NCBI RefSeq assembly: GCF_025558425.1
Contig: NZ_CP094718.1
Span: 1,116,001-1,180,000, forward strand
Length of the DNA: 64,000 bases
From: Staphylococcus sp. IVB6240
Lineage (GTDB): Bacteria > Bacillota > Bacilli > Staphylococcales > Staphylococcaceae
Direction of reading: 5' to 3'
The stretch's first letter is position 1. The number at the start of each line of letters is the position of its first letter. The position numbers and the translations under genes were made by a program. Positions 54,114 through 63,486 of the stretch are shown here, piece after piece. The notes under the pieces were generated by a model. It ran no database searches and had not been told where the DNA came from. It was given only the letters and a program-made list of their open reading frames with translations.

Positions 54114-56165
54114 GTGTTGTTAAAACGTTTAAAGGAAAGAACAAACGATGAAAAAATGCGCAATCAAATGAATAAACGTATTAATTTCATCTTTGGTGTT
54201 ATCATTTTTGCCTTTGTTGCAATTGTATTAAGGCTCGGCTACCTTCAAATTGCGCAAGGCTCACATTATAATCAAATGATTCGAGAGAGTGAAAATGTTA
54301 CAGTCAATGAATCCGTTCCTCGAGGAAGAATCTTAGATCGTAATGGTCATATTATCGTGGATAATGCCTCAAAAAAAGCGATTACCTATACACGAGGTAA
54401 AAAGACGGATCAACAAGAAATCCTAGGCACTGCAAAGAAACTAGCCAAATTAATTGAGATGGATACTGATAAAATAACAGATCGTGATAAAAAAGACTTT
54501 TGGATTACATTGCATCCTGAAACAGCTCAAAAACGTATGAAAAAGGAACTCGATCTTTATAAAAATGGAGATATTTCACAAGAAGATTACGATCAACAAT
54601 TGCGAGATAAAATCACAGATACAGATATTAAGACGTTAAGCAATCATGATTTACAAGTACTCGCGATTTATCGTGAAATGATGCAAGGAAGTACGTTAAG
54701 CCCAAGAACCATCAAAAATGAAAAGGTAAGTGATAAAGAGTTTGCGACAGTTTCACAACAGCTTTCTAACTTACCAGGTATTAATACCACAATGGATTGG
54801 GACCGTAAATATCCATATGGTGATTCACTGAGAGGTATTTTAGGAAGTGTATCAACACCTGAAGAAGGCTTGCCGAAAGAATTAACAAACTATTACTTAT
54901 CAAAAGGCTACTCACGTAATGATAGAGTAGGTAAAGGGTATTTAGAGTATCAATACGAAAGCATATTACGTGGGAAAAAGAAAGAAATGCGTTATACAAC
55001 GGATAAATCTGGTGCAATTATTGATTCCGAAGTTGTGAATAAAGGTTCCAGAGGGGACGACCTCATCTTAACGATTGATATGGAATTACAACAAAAAGCT
55101 GAAGAGTATCTTGAAAAGCATATTAGCAAACTACGCGCACAAGGCGCAACAAACATGGATTCAGCATTGCTCGTTGTTCAAGATCCTAATAATGGTGATA
55201 TTTTGGCACTTGCGGGCCGTCAAATTGACACAGATGGGTCATTAACAGATTTTGATATCGGTACATTTACGACACAATATACTGTCGGATCTTCAGTCAA
55301 AGGGGGTACCTTGCTGGCTGGCTATCAAAATAATGTGATTCAACCTGGGGATGTGCTCACTGACGAACCTTTAACGTTCCAAGGTGGGCTTACAAAGCGT
55401 TCATACTTCAATAAAAACGGCAGTCGTGTTATAGATGATACGCAAGCACTTATGCATTCATCAAACGTATACATGTTTAAAACAGCGTTAAAAATTGCAG
55501 GTGTTGATTTTTATCAAGGAATGTCTCTTCCAGATGATATTACTGAAGCCGGTAAGAAGTTACGTAAAGGGTTGAACCAAGTCGGTCTTGGCGTTAAAAC
55601 AGGGATTGATTTGCCTAATGAAGTACAAGGCCAAATTGAACCATTAAATGACAACCCAGGAAACTATTTAGATTTAGCAATCGGTCAATATGATACGTAT
55701 ACGCCATTACAATTGGCACAATACGTTTCTACAATTGCGAATGATGGTGATCGTATTCAATCTCACATTGGTAAAGAAATTCGAAAAGCAACTAACGATG
55801 ACTCAATTGGACCTGTTAAGCATAAAATATCAGGTAAAGTACTCAATCATGTGAATAATACACCTGAACAAATAGAACAAGTACAAACTGGTTTCGACAT
55901 GGCATTTAATAAACCACAAGGTACTGGGTATAATAGCTTCAAAGATACAGTTGTACGTTCTGCTGGTAAGACAGGAACAGCTGAGGTATTCCAAGATGGC
56001 CAACCACGTGTTAACTCAACGTATATTGGCTATGCGCCGGCAGATGATCCAAAGCTTGCATTTTCAATTGTTTACACAAATCAACCTGTTCCAGAACCAT
56101 GGTTACCAGGTGGAGACCTAGGTAGAGATATTATTAACTATTATTTTAGTAATAAGAACTCCTAA
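54114..56165 (+). CDS. Class B penicillin-binding protein (staphylococcal PBP3 type)
   Basis: Peptidoglycan transpeptidase of the outer membrane face. A single N-terminal anchor (INFIFGVIIFAFVAIVLRLG, residues about 25-44) is followed by a dimerisation domain (VPRGRILDRNG) and the transpeptidase domain with Ser393-xx-Lys396 (SSVK), Ser449-x-Asn451 (SSN) and Lys619-Thr-Gly (KTGTA). Length is 683 residues. The start is GTG 54114 or TTG 54117 after GAGG; both are non-ATG. Confidence 0.93.
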   Translation: MLLKRLKERTNDEKMRNQMNKRINFIFGVIIFAFVAIVLRLGYLQIAQGSHYNQMIRESENVTVNESVPRGRILDRNGHIIVDNASKKAITYTRGKKTDQQEILGTAKKLAKLIEMDTDKITDRDKKDFWITLHPETAQKRMKKELDLYKNGDISQEDYDQQLRDKITDTDIKTLSNHDLQVLAIYREMMQGSTLSPRTIKNEKVSDKEFATVSQQLSNLPGINTTMDWDRKYPYGDSLRGILGSVSTPEEGLPKELTNYYLSKGYSRNDRVGKGYLEYQYESILRGKKKEMRYTTDKSGAIIDSEVVNKGSRGDDLILTIDMELQQKAEEYLEKHISKLRAQGATNMDSALLVVQDPNNGDILALAGRQIDTDGSLTDFDIGTFTTQYTVGSSVKGGTLLAGYQNNVIQPGDVLTDEPLTFQGGLTKRSYFNKNGSRVIDDTQALMHSSNVYMFKTALKIAGVDFYQGMSLPDDITEAGKKLRKGLNQVGLGVKTGIDLPNEVQGQIEPLNDNPGNYLDLAIGQYDTYTPLQLAQYVSTIANDGDRIQSHIGKEIRKATNDDSIGPVKHKISGKVLNHVNNTPEQIEQVQTGFDMAFNKPQGTGYNSFKDTVVRSAGKTGTAEVFQDGQPRVNSTYIGYAPADDPKLAFSIVYTNQPVPEPWLPGGDLGRDIINYYFSNKNS

Positions 56166-56342
56166 AATAAATAAACAAGAAGCGGATATATTCTCAATTA
56201 GAGTATTGTCCGCTTCTTCTTTAACTCATAAAGATTGTTTTCAAAATATGTTAACTACGATATTAAATTAATACTTTTCAATTTAACAATAAAATGATAT
56301 GATTATAAAGTCGTATTTTGAAGAAAGATTAGGAGGGGTAAT

Positions 56343-56492
56343 ATGCGCGTAAACGTAACGCTTGCATGTACAGAATGTGGAGACCGTAACTATATCTCTA
56401 CTAAAAACAAACGTACGAACCCAGAACGTATCGAAATGAAAAAATTCTGTGCACGTGAAAACAAACAAACTTTACACCGTGAAACAAAATAA
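56343..56492 (+). CDS. rpmG: 50S ribosomal protein L33
   Basis: A 49-residue basic protein starting [18 protein letters not shown]. The first zinc pair is Cys9 and Cys12; the second is incomplete, with Cys36 only (KFCARE), so it is neither a full four-cysteine nor a cysteine-free form. GGAGGGG precedes the ATG. It is a conserved neighbour of the PBP gene. Confidence 0.92.
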   Translation: MRVNVTLACTECGDRNYISTKNKRTNPERIEMKKFCARENKQTLHRETK

Positions 56493-56501
56493 TTTAATCT
56501 T

Positions 56502-56536
56502 GGGCTAGAACATTGGATGTGTTCTGGTCCTTTTTT
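56502..56536 (+). terminator. Terminator of rpmG
   Basis: GGGCTAGAACA pairs with TGTTCTGGTCC, followed by TTTTTT. Confidence 0.88.
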
Positions 56537-56590
56537 GTGGACGTAAAATACTAAAACTCTTCTCTGGATTTGAAATAAAACTAAATAAAA

Positions 56591-56620
56591 TTGTAAATAT
56601 AGTTATAGTTGTATTATAAT
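56591..56620 (+). promoter_or_regulatory. Promoter of the small gene at 56684
   Basis: TTGTAA, 18 bases, TATAAT. The start near 56627 would give a leader of about 57 bases beginning with the hairpin TGAAG-AATCAT / ATGAT-CTTCA (56626-56651). Confidence 0.55.
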
Positions 56621-56683
56621 AATTTTGAAGCAATCATAGCATGATACTTCAGTATTAAAACTTATAAATGAAAGAAGGTTTAT

Positions 56684-56782
56684 ATGATGACAAAGAAAAC
56701 AGCTTCTATTTCTGGACGTGTCGTAGAAACAACAGAAGGTAAAATCAAAGGTACTGTAAAAGATACAACGCCAAAAAAATAA
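56684..56782 (+). CDS. Small protein of unknown function (31-32 residues)
   Basis: I do not recognise this protein. It reads MMTKKTASISGRVVETTEG and continues with KIKGTVKDTTPKK; it is hydrophilic, Thr/Lys rich and predicted soluble, with two similar halves (SGRVVETTEG and KGTVKDTT). AGAAGG lies 7 bases before the first ATG. It has its own promoter and terminator, which argues that it is a real gene and not chance. Confidence 0.65.
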   Translation: MMTKKTASISGRVVETTEGKIKGTVKDTTPKK

Positions 56783-56789
56783 TTTTTGT

Positions 56790-56833
56790 TAACCCAGCGT
56801 GGTCGTGAGATATCATGATTATCGTTGGGTTTT
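56790..56833 (+). terminator. Terminator of the small gene
   Basis: AACCCAGCG pairs with CGTTGGGTT (one wobble), with inner TCGTGA/TCATGA pairing, followed by TTTTT. Confidence 0.8.
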
Positions 56834-56886
56834 TACTTACCAATAGGAATTGTCTATAACCACTGCCATTGATAACTGCGATATTC

Positions 56887-56915
56887 ATGACACTTTAACA
56901 ATACCACGTTATAAT
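56887..56915 (+). promoter_or_regulatory. Promoter of fthC
   Basis: ATGACA, 17 bases, TATAAT. About 20 bases separate the predicted start from the ribosome binding site. Confidence 0.6.
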
Positions 56916-56940
56916 GGAAATAAGATGGGAGGAATATGAT

Positions 56941-57480
56941 ATGTCTAAAAAAACAATCAGACAACATATTTTGAAGCAAATGAAACATCTTAGTTCAGAG
57001 CAAAAAAAATTAGCAGATCAATGGTTATTTAATGAATTGATTGAACACGAGCTTTACCAGAAAGCAACTAAAATTGGCATAGTATTGTCCATGCCACATG
57101 AAGTAAATACTGACCCGATGATTCAACACATGCTTGAAGATGATAAACAAGTTTTTGTCCCTTCAATGAACTACAAAAATAAGACAATGGATTTTCAACA
57201 ACTGACAGATTTATCGATTGTTGATTATGATGAAAAAGGCATACGTTATATCACAGAAGACACACAAATATACAACAATTTAGACTTAGTGATTGTACCC
57301 GGTGTTGCATTTAATGAAGAAGGTTATCGCATTGGATATGGTGGAGGCTATTTTGATCGTTATTTAAATACATATGACGTACAAAACATCAGTTTAATTT
57401 ATGATATTCAGTTATGTGATAATATTCCGATTGAATCACATGACTTTCGTGTAGAACATCTTATCATTGCAAAAACTTGA
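56941..57480 (+). CDS. fthC: 5-formyltetrahydrofolate cyclo-ligase
   Basis: Converts folinic acid to 5,10-methenyl-THF with ATP. It has the family motif GVAFNEEGYRIGYGGGYFDR. Length is 179 residues from the ATG at 56941, 8 bases after GGGAGG; an ATG at 56914 precedes the binding site and is rejected. The C-terminus ends just before gluP. Confidence 0.92.
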   Translation: MSKKTIRQHILKQMKHLSSEQKKLADQWLFNELIEHELYQKATKIGIVLSMPHEVNTDPMIQHMLEDDKQVFVPSMNYKNKTMDFQQLTDLSIVDYDEKGIRYITEDTQIYNNLDLVIVPGVAFNEEGYRIGYGGGYFDRYLNTYDVQNISLIYDIQLCDNIPIESHDFRVEHLIIAKT

Positions 57481-57497
57481 GAGCACCGGAGGAAATT

Positions 57498-58937
57498 ATG
57501 TTAGACGAAAAAGATTTTTGGAAATCAAGCTACATATGGATACGTTATTTTGGTTATTCATGTGTGCATTATGATAAAGACAGGCAGGAAGTCTGGCTTG
57601 TTAATAAAAAGAAACAGCACGTTGTGATATTTAAACAAGGTGAATATACAACGCAATCACTCGAATTTGATAAAGATCGTATTTTAGAACATCAACAACA
57701 AATTAATGCGTTTTTAAGTATCGATGTCAAACGCTATGATATTTATTTCTTAACTGAAAAACCTTTCAATCAAGCAACATTAAATGTGAAAGAACCGATA
57801 CTAGTAAAATTCCATTCAATACAAGATTTAAAACGTCTTAATAAACACATTTCTCATCCAATTGCGAAAGGACATCTTTCTAAACAAGATAATCACGCAA
57901 CGGACTATTTTAAAAAACGTGTATTGAATCAGAGTCCTATTGAAAAAGGCATGTATACTTTTACTCCTGCAACATTTAGCTTGATTGCAGTAACTGTCCT
58001 CATTTGGGTGTGGGCGCGATTTTTTGCGCCACATCACACAGATATTGAGATTATTGACTTAGGTGCACTTGCACATTTTAATGTTGTACATGGAGATTGG
58101 TATCGCTTAATTTCTTCTATGTTTTTACACTTAGATATTGAACACCTATTGCTCAATATGATGTCACTTTATATTTTTGGGAAATTAGTAGAATCTTATA
58201 CAAGTTCTTTAAAAATGTTAGGAATATACTTTTTATCCGGATTTATTGGCAACATTTTAACACTTGCTTTTAATACAGATAGCTTATCGATTGGAGCAAG
58301 TGGCGCTATATTTGGTTTACTAGGCGCACTCATTGCACTATTAATGATTAGTCAGCACTACAATCGCAAAACTGTATTCCAATTACTGGTAGCTGCTATT
58401 ATTATGGCAGTGATTTCAATCTTTATGCGCAATGTAAATATTATTGCTCATTTAGGAGGTCTACTTGGTGGCGCACTTGCTGTATATTTAGGTTATTACT
58501 ACGGTTCATTTAAGAAAAAGTTTTATTGGCTAATAGGTGTGACGGTTCTTATCATTTTAATTTTGGTTGTCAAAATTTTTATGACTCCAAGTGAAAATAT
58601 TTATAATCAAATCATTCAAGACGAAATGCAAAAGAGACATTATACGCAAGCAGAGGAAATGATTGAACAAACGATTAGTAGAAATTATGCTGATGATATG
58701 ACTTATTATTTATCAGGTATGGTGATGGCTGCTCAAAAATCAAAAGCTGAGGCGATTGCTGAATGGGAACATGGCTTAGAGATGTTTCCTAATTCTGTAC
58801 AATTGAATTATGTTATGGCAATTTCAAATCGTTCACTAGGTGATCAAAAGACAGCGAGAAAATATATTCGTAAAGCAGCTGAACTTTCACCACAAAATGA
58901 AAGTGTGAAAATCTTAAAACGAGAGTTGGAAGATTAA
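57498..58937 (+). CDS. gluP: Rhomboid intramembrane serine protease (YqgP/GluP type) with TPR tail
   Basis: A soluble N-terminal domain (residues 1-150), six to seven membrane helices with the catalytic Ser268 in GASG and His318 in IIAHLGG, an Asn in HLLLNMMSLYIFG, and a C-terminal soluble TPR-like region (about 370-479). Length is 479 residues from the ATG at 57498, directly after CGGAGG. In Bacillus YqgP acts in membrane-protein quality control. Confidence 0.9.
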   Translation: MLDEKDFWKSSYIWIRYFGYSCVHYDKDRQEVWLVNKKKQHVVIFKQGEYTTQSLEFDKDRILEHQQQINAFLSIDVKRYDIYFLTEKPFNQATLNVKEPILVKFHSIQDLKRLNKHISHPIAKGHLSKQDNHATDYFKKRVLNQSPIEKGMYTFTPATFSLIAVTVLIWVWARFFAPHHTDIEIIDLGALAHFNVVHGDWYRLISSMFLHLDIEHLLLNMMSLYIFGKLVESYTSSLKMLGIYFLSGFIGNILTLAFNTDSLSIGASGAIFGLLGALIALLMISQHYNRKTVFQLLVAAIIMAVISIFMRNVNIIAHLGGLLGGALAVYLGYYYGSFKKKFYWLIGVTVLIILILVVKIFMTPSENIYNQIIQDEMQKRHYTQAEEMIEQTISRNYADDMTYYLSGMVMAAQKSKAEAIAEWEHGLEMFPNSVQLNYVMAISNRSLGDQKTARKYIRKAAELSPQNESVKILKRELED

Positions 58938-58938
58938 T

Positions 58939-59142
58939 ATGGAAACGAAACTGAATACATTTTATGATGTTCAACAATTATTAAAGAAATTTGGATTTAT
59001 TATTTATTTTGATGATAAGGCGGATATGTTAGAAATGATTGAACAAGAACTAAAATCATTATTTAAACATCAGCTCATTACTAGTGAGGAATTTTTTCAA
59101 TCCCGTCATATTATTAATGAGAGAAGGTTAAATCGCTTATGA
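58939..59142 (+). CDS. yqgQ: YqgQ-family protein
   Basis: A 67-residue DUF910 protein with the core [16 protein letters not shown]. Its function is unknown; in Bacillus it also sits between the rhomboid gene and glucokinase. It starts one base after gluP and overlaps glcK by 4 bases. Confidence 0.88.
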   Translation: METKLNTFYDVQQLLKKFGFIIYFDDKADMLEMIEQELKSLFKHQLITSEEFFQSRHIINERRLNRL

Positions 59143-60119
59143 CAGGTAAGATTATTTTTGCTGCTGATATTGGTGGTACAACATGTAAGTTAGGCATTTT
59201 TGATGCGCAATTGCAACTGATAAAAAAATGGTCTATTCATACTGACACATCAGATGAAACAGGATTTCAATTATTAAATCAAGTATACAATGCTTTAATT
59301 GAACAATCTAAAGTGTTAAATTATGAAATAGATGATGTGATTGGAATCGGCATCGGTGTGCCGGGACCTGTTGATTTTGAATCAGGCATTGTAAATGGTG
59401 CTGTTAATCTTAATTGGCCAGGGAAGGTGCATGTATCAAAAATCATGAAAGACCTTTCCGGATTACCAGTATTTGTTGATAATGATGCCAATGTGGCGGC
59501 TTTAGGTGAGAAACATAAAGGTGCCGGTCAAAATCATTCTGAAGTTGCAATTATTACACTAGGTACAGGTGTTGGTGGCGGTATTATTTCAAATGGTAAG
59601 ATTGTTCATGGACATAATGGTTCGGGTGCCGAAATTGGCCATATACGTGTTGACCATGATCAGCGTTTCAACTGTAACTGTGGCCATGCAGGGTGTGTAG
59701 AGACAGTGGCATCTGCAACAGGTGTTGTCAATCTCGTTCATTATTATCATCCACAGTTATCCATACAATCTAGTTTACGACCATTGATTAAAAATGATCA
59801 CATCACTGCAAAAGACGTTTTTGACGCAGCAAAGCAAGGGGATATTTTTGCTCTTTTTATTGTTGAAAGAGTGGCAAACTATCTTGCATATTTAGCAAGT
59901 ATTTTAAGTGTAACAGTCAATCCTAAATATATTATTTTAGGTGGTGGTATGGCAGGAGCTGGCCATATCTTAATAGAAAATATAAAGACAGCTTATCAAC
60001 AACTCGCTTTTACACCGTCTCAAGCCAATACTGAAATTGTACCGGCTTTATTAGGCAATGATGCAGGTATCGTTGGTGCAGCTGGACTTATAAAAACATA
60101 TCTTATGGAAGAGGAGTAG
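59139..60119 (+). CDS. glcK: Glucokinase (ROK family)
   Basis: Phosphorylates glucose with ATP. The phosphate loop is [11 protein letters not shown], the ROK zinc motif [10 protein letters not shown], and glucose contacts lie in [11 protein letters not shown]. Length is 326 residues. The start overlaps yqgQ by 4 bases. Confidence 0.93.
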   Translation: MTGKIIFAADIGGTTCKLGIFDAQLQLIKKWSIHTDTSDETGFQLLNQVYNALIEQSKVLNYEIDDVIGIGIGVPGPVDFESGIVNGAVNLNWPGKVHVSKIMKDLSGLPVFVDNDANVAALGEKHKGAGQNHSEVAIITLGTGVGGGIISNGKIVHGHNGSGAEIGHIRVDHDQRFNCNCGHAGCVETVASATGVVNLVHYYHPQLSIQSSLRPLIKNDHITAKDVFDAAKQGDIFALFIVERVANYLAYLASILSVTVNPKYIILGGGMAGAGHILIENIKTAYQQLAFTPSQANTEIVPALLGNDAGIVGAAGLIKTYLMEEE

Positions 60120-60125
60120 ATAGAA

Positions 60126-60437
60126 ATGGCAATTGTAGATGTTGTAGTAATACCAGTAGGAACAGAAGGACCAAGCGTCAGTAAATATATCGCAGAAATC
60201 CAAACAAAACTTGAAGAATTTAAACAAGAAGGTAAAATTAACTATCAATTAACACCAATGAATACTTTAATTGAAGGTGACTTAAAAGATTTACTAGAAG
60301 TGATTCAAGTTATTCATGAACTACCATTTAATAAAGGCTTAGACCGTGTTTGCACAAATATTCGAATTGATGATCGTCGTGATATCGAACGCGAAATGAA
60401 TGATAAATTGGCATCTGTACAAAAACATTTAAAATAA
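60126..60437 (+). CDS. MTH1187-type thiamine-binding protein (YqgV)
   Basis: A 103-residue ferredoxin-like fold protein of the MTH1187/YkoF family (VVVIPVGTEGPSVSKYIAEI). Some members bind thiamine; the role here is not established. It follows glcK by 6 bases. Confidence 0.85.
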   Translation: MAIVDVVVIPVGTEGPSVSKYIAEIQTKLEEFKQEGKINYQLTPMNTLIEGDLKDLLEVIQVIHELPFNKGLDRVCTNIRIDDRRDIEREMNDKLASVQKHLK

Positions 60438-60465
60438 TTCTTTAACTTCGATTGGAGTCAAAAGC

Positions 60466-61089
60466 ATGAAATTATCATATTTAACATTAGGCTGGGTTGA
60501 AACAAATGCATATTTTGTCGAAAATGACACAGAGCTTTTATTGGTAGATCCAGCAGGGGAACCAGAAAAGATACTAGAGAAAATAGCCTCAATTGGTAAA
60601 CCATTAATTGGCATTTTACTAACACATGCACATTTTGATCATATTGCTGCTTTAGACGATATTTTAGCGAAATATAATGTGCCAGTATATATTCATCCAG
60701 AGGAAACAGATTTTCTAGTAGATGCCCAAAAAAATGGATCAGCAAAGTTCGCTGCGCATGGATTACCTATTATAACAAGTCAAGCACATCCTAATTTATT
60801 AGAAGAAGGGCCATTTGAAATTGGTCAGTTCAATATCGATGTCTTGCATACACCGGGACATTCTCCTGGTAGCTTGTCATTTGTATTCGAATCCTTTGCG
60901 ATTGTAGGAGATACATTATTTAACAATGGTATTGGACGTACAGACTTATATCGTGGTGATTATGAAACACTTGTTGATTCAATCAAAGATAAATTGTTTG
61001 AACTTGATGAAACGTTACCACTTTATCCAGGTCATGGCCCATCCACAACAGTAGAAGCCGAATATATGAATCCATTTTTAAATGGCTAA
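60466..61089 (+). CDS. Metallo-beta-lactamase fold hydrolase (glyoxalase II-like, YqgX)
   Basis: Zinc motif THAHFDH (about residues 53-59), further ligands in HTPGHSPGS and the terminal YPGHGPST. At 207 residues it matches the short glyoxalase II-like YqgX group. It follows the thiamine-binding gene and ends 55 bases before comGA. Confidence 0.88.
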   Translation: MKLSYLTLGWVETNAYFVENDTELLLVDPAGEPEKILEKIASIGKPLIGILLTHAHFDHIAALDDILAKYNVPVYIHPEETDFLVDAQKNGSAKFAAHGLPIITSQAHPNLLEEGPFEIGQFNIDVLHTPGHSPGSLSFVFESFAIVGDTLFNNGIGRTDLYRGDYETLVDSIKDKLFELDETLPLYPGHGPSTTVEAEYMNPFLNG

Positions 61090-61104
61090 CTAAATAAGTA
61101 ATTC

Positions 61105-61144
61105 AATCACCTCTTACGTGTATAACAATAAGAGGTGATTTTTT
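61105..61144 (+). terminator. Terminator hairpin containing the comGA ribosome binding site
   Basis: AATCACCTCTTA (61105-61116) pairs perfectly over 12 bases with TAAGAGGTGATT (61129-61140), followed by TTTTT and at once the comGA ATG at 61145. The 3' arm holds the comGA Shine-Dalgarno AGAGGTGA, 6 bases before the ATG. It ends the yqgX transcript and hides the comGA start on any read-through message. Confidence 0.85.
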
Positions 61145-62119
61145 ATGCAATTTCTATTGGATACAGTGATAAAGCATGCGATTACAGAAGGGGCATCAGA
61201 TATTCATTTTATTCCTTCTAATGAACAAGTAGAGGTGAATTTTCGAATTAAAGACCGATTAAGTTGTTACGACACATTAAATTCTGAGACGTATCAACGT
61301 TTACTGACGCTCCTAAAATTTCAAGCAGGATTAGATGTATCATCTAGGCATCGCGCACAAAGCGGACGCTATATTTATCAATTTAAAGAACTATACTACT
61401 TGCGTGTATCTACATTGCCTTTAAACTTAGGGACTGAAAGTTGTGTTGTGCGCATTACACCACAATAATTCCAAAACATATCACTCAAAGATACAGAGGA
61501 TATTTGTCGCTTGATGGAAAAGAAGCAAGGACTGATCTTATTCAGTGGGCCCACTGGTGCTGGAAAGAGCACACTTATGTATCAGATGGTACTTTATGCC
61601 AAACAAGCACTTAATCTAAATATCATCACGATTGAAGATCCGGTCGAACAGATTCTAAATGGCGTCACACAAATATCTGTAAATGAAAAAGCAGATATCA
61701 CATATAGTGCATCATTAAAAGCCATTTTACGTTGTGACCCAGACGTCATACTTATTGGGGAAATACGAGATGCCAGAATAGCCAAAGAAGTGATACAAGC
61801 GAGTTTAAGTGGTCATCTTGTTCTAACAACCATCCATGCAAATGATTGCCAAGGTGTACTGCTCAGATTATTAGAAATGGGCATTCCACAACAAGATATA
61901 CTTCAAGCCACCAATTTAATCGTCAATCAACGGCTTGTGACGACTGTAGATCAAAAAAGAGAACTTGTATATGAAACAATGTTACATTCAGACATTCAAC
62001 ATTTTTTAACGCATGATTTCCAACTTCCTGGAACATTTACAAGCTTGTCAGAAAAACTGAATTTATTAAATGATAAGGGGGTTATTGATGGAGCCACTCT
62101 TAGAAAGTATCAGAAGTAG
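61145..62119 (+). pseudogene. comGA: Competence pseudopilus ATPase ComGA, interrupted by a premature stop
   Basis: GspE/PilT-type ATPase that powers the competence pseudopilus. The frame runs 325 codons including the final stop, the normal length, but codon 108 (61466-61468) is TAA. Codons 1-107 encode the N-terminal domain only. After the stop the same frame continues, with Walker A GPTGAGKST and Walker B-like DPDVILIGEIRD intact. S. aureus ComGA, as I recall, has Tyr here, so one base change (TAT/TAC to TAA) explains it. A TTG/ATG at 61511-61516 could restart a 201-residue fragment, but no good binding site precedes it. Confidence 0.88.
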
Positions 62120-63155
62120 ACGATCCTTTGCACTTATTAAAGCGAATCATTTATTAATTATCGACCGTGTTTGCCAGTTATTAAATCACGGTTTTACCTT
62201 TGTAGAAGCCATTCAATTTGTTTATAAACAGCTAGATATCAGAGATGAAAAATTGAATGATCAGTTGCAACAATCCATATTAAATGGTGGATCCTGTTAT
62301 GACATATTTAAGTTATTTAAATATCCAGATATCATTCTTATGCAAATTTATTTTGCTGAGAAATATAGTGAATTAAGTACAACACTTGAACAATGTTCGA
62401 TCTTTTATGGTAACCATTTAAAATTAAAAGCGCAGTTCATTAAGGCCATTCAATATCCTATTCTGCTCCTCTTTATTTTTATTTTCCTCATCGTGACCCT
62501 TAATAAAACGGTTATTCCAGAATTTGAACATATGTATGCAACTATGCAAATCAATCATACTTTTACACAATTACTATTAAAAGCTATTCTTGCACATTTT
62601 CCATTATTCTTTTTTATGAGCATGATAGCAATCTGTATATTTATTTATCTTTTTAAACATTGGCTCAGACAACAATCCATTAAAAAGCAAATTGACGTAT
62701 TAACACACATGCCTGGTTTTAAAAATTATTTCCGCTTATTCACCACTTATCAAATCTCACAACAATTTTCTCTCTTTTTTAAAAACGGTATTAAGTTAAA
62801 TGATATTGTTCAAATATATGAAAACCAAAATGAAAATGGGTTTTTGAAGTATTTTGGACAATATATGAAAACAGAAATTCAAAAAGGGCAGTCATTTTCA
62901 AACATACTTCAATCATTAAATTGCTTTGAAAAACATTTCATCTCATACATTGAACAAGGGGAAGAAAGAGATAAATTAGATGTTGAATTACACATTTATA
63001 GTAAATTCCTTTTGGATCATATTCAGTTCTTTATAAAGAAGCACATTAAGCTTATTCAGCCCACAATGTTTATTGTCATTGGGTTATTAATTATGGGTGT
63101 TTATTTAGAAATGATGCTACCAGTATTGGAAATGATGCAAAATATTGAACAATAG
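62088..63155 (+). CDS. comGB: Competence pseudopilus membrane protein ComGB
   Basis: GspF/PilC-type platform protein of 355 residues with three hydrophobic segments (IQYPILLLFIFIFLIV, FPLFFFMSMIAICIFIYL and the C-terminal MFIVIGLLIMGVYLEMML) and two cytosolic helical domains. The ATG at 62088 has AAGGGGG six bases upstream and overlaps the end of comGA by 32 bases, so its translation may depend partly on comGA translation. Confidence 0.9.
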   Translation: MEPLLESIRSRRSFALIKANHLLIIDRVCQLLNHGFTFVEAIQFVYKQLDIRDEKLNDQLQQSILNGGSCYDIFKLFKYPDIILMQIYFAEKYSELSTTLEQCSIFYGNHLKLKAQFIKAIQYPILLLFIFIFLIVTLNKTVIPEFEHMYATMQINHTFTQLLLKAILAHFPLFFFMSMIAICIFIYLFKHWLRQQSIKKQIDVLTHMPGFKNYFRLFTTYQISQQFSLFFKNGIKLNDIVQIYENQNENGFLKYFGQYMKTEIQKGQSFSNILQSLNCFEKHFISYIEQGEERDKLDVELHIYSKFLLDHIQFFIKKHIKLIQPTMFIVIGLLIMGVYLEMMLPVLEMMQNIEQ

Positions 63156-63165
63156 GAGTAAAAAC

Positions 63166-63486
63166 ATGAAACAATTACTATCAAAATTGCGACAAACGAA
63201 AGGATTCACACTCATTGAGATGCTACTCGTTTTACTGATTATAAGTGTACTTCTCATTTTAATTATCCCAAATATCGCAAAACAATCTGATCATATTCAA
63301 AAAACAGGATGCAAAGCACAAATGCGCCTTGTCGACAGTCAAATAGAAGCCTATACTTTAAAATTTAATCAAAAACCAAATTCGATAGATGATTTAATTC
63401 GGGAAGGGTATTTAAAAGATGTTCAAAAGACTTGTAAATCTGGGGAAACAATTCGTATTCAAAATGGCGAGGCCGTTGCATCATAA
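63166..63486 (+). CDS. comGC: Major competence pseudopilin ComGC
   Basis: A 106-residue type IV-like pseudopilin. The prepilin signal TKG/FTLIEMLLVLLIISVLLI has Gly13-Phe14 at the cleavage site and Glu18 at mature position 5. Two Cys residues (TGCKAQ and KTCKSG) could form the known intramolecular disulfide. AGGAG lies 7 bases before the ATG. Confidence 0.93.
   Translation: MKQLLSKLRQTKGFTLIEMLLVLLIISVLLILIIPNIAKQSDHIQKTGCKAQMRLVDSQIEAYTLKFNQKPNSIDDLIREGYLKDVQKTCKSGETIRIQNGEAVAS

Noticed and set aside
61511..62119. Second half of comGA as an independent short ATPase gene
   Set aside because: It is in the same frame as the first half, the combined length equals a normal ComGA, and no ribosome binding site precedes the TTG/ATG. 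A nonsense mutation explains it better.
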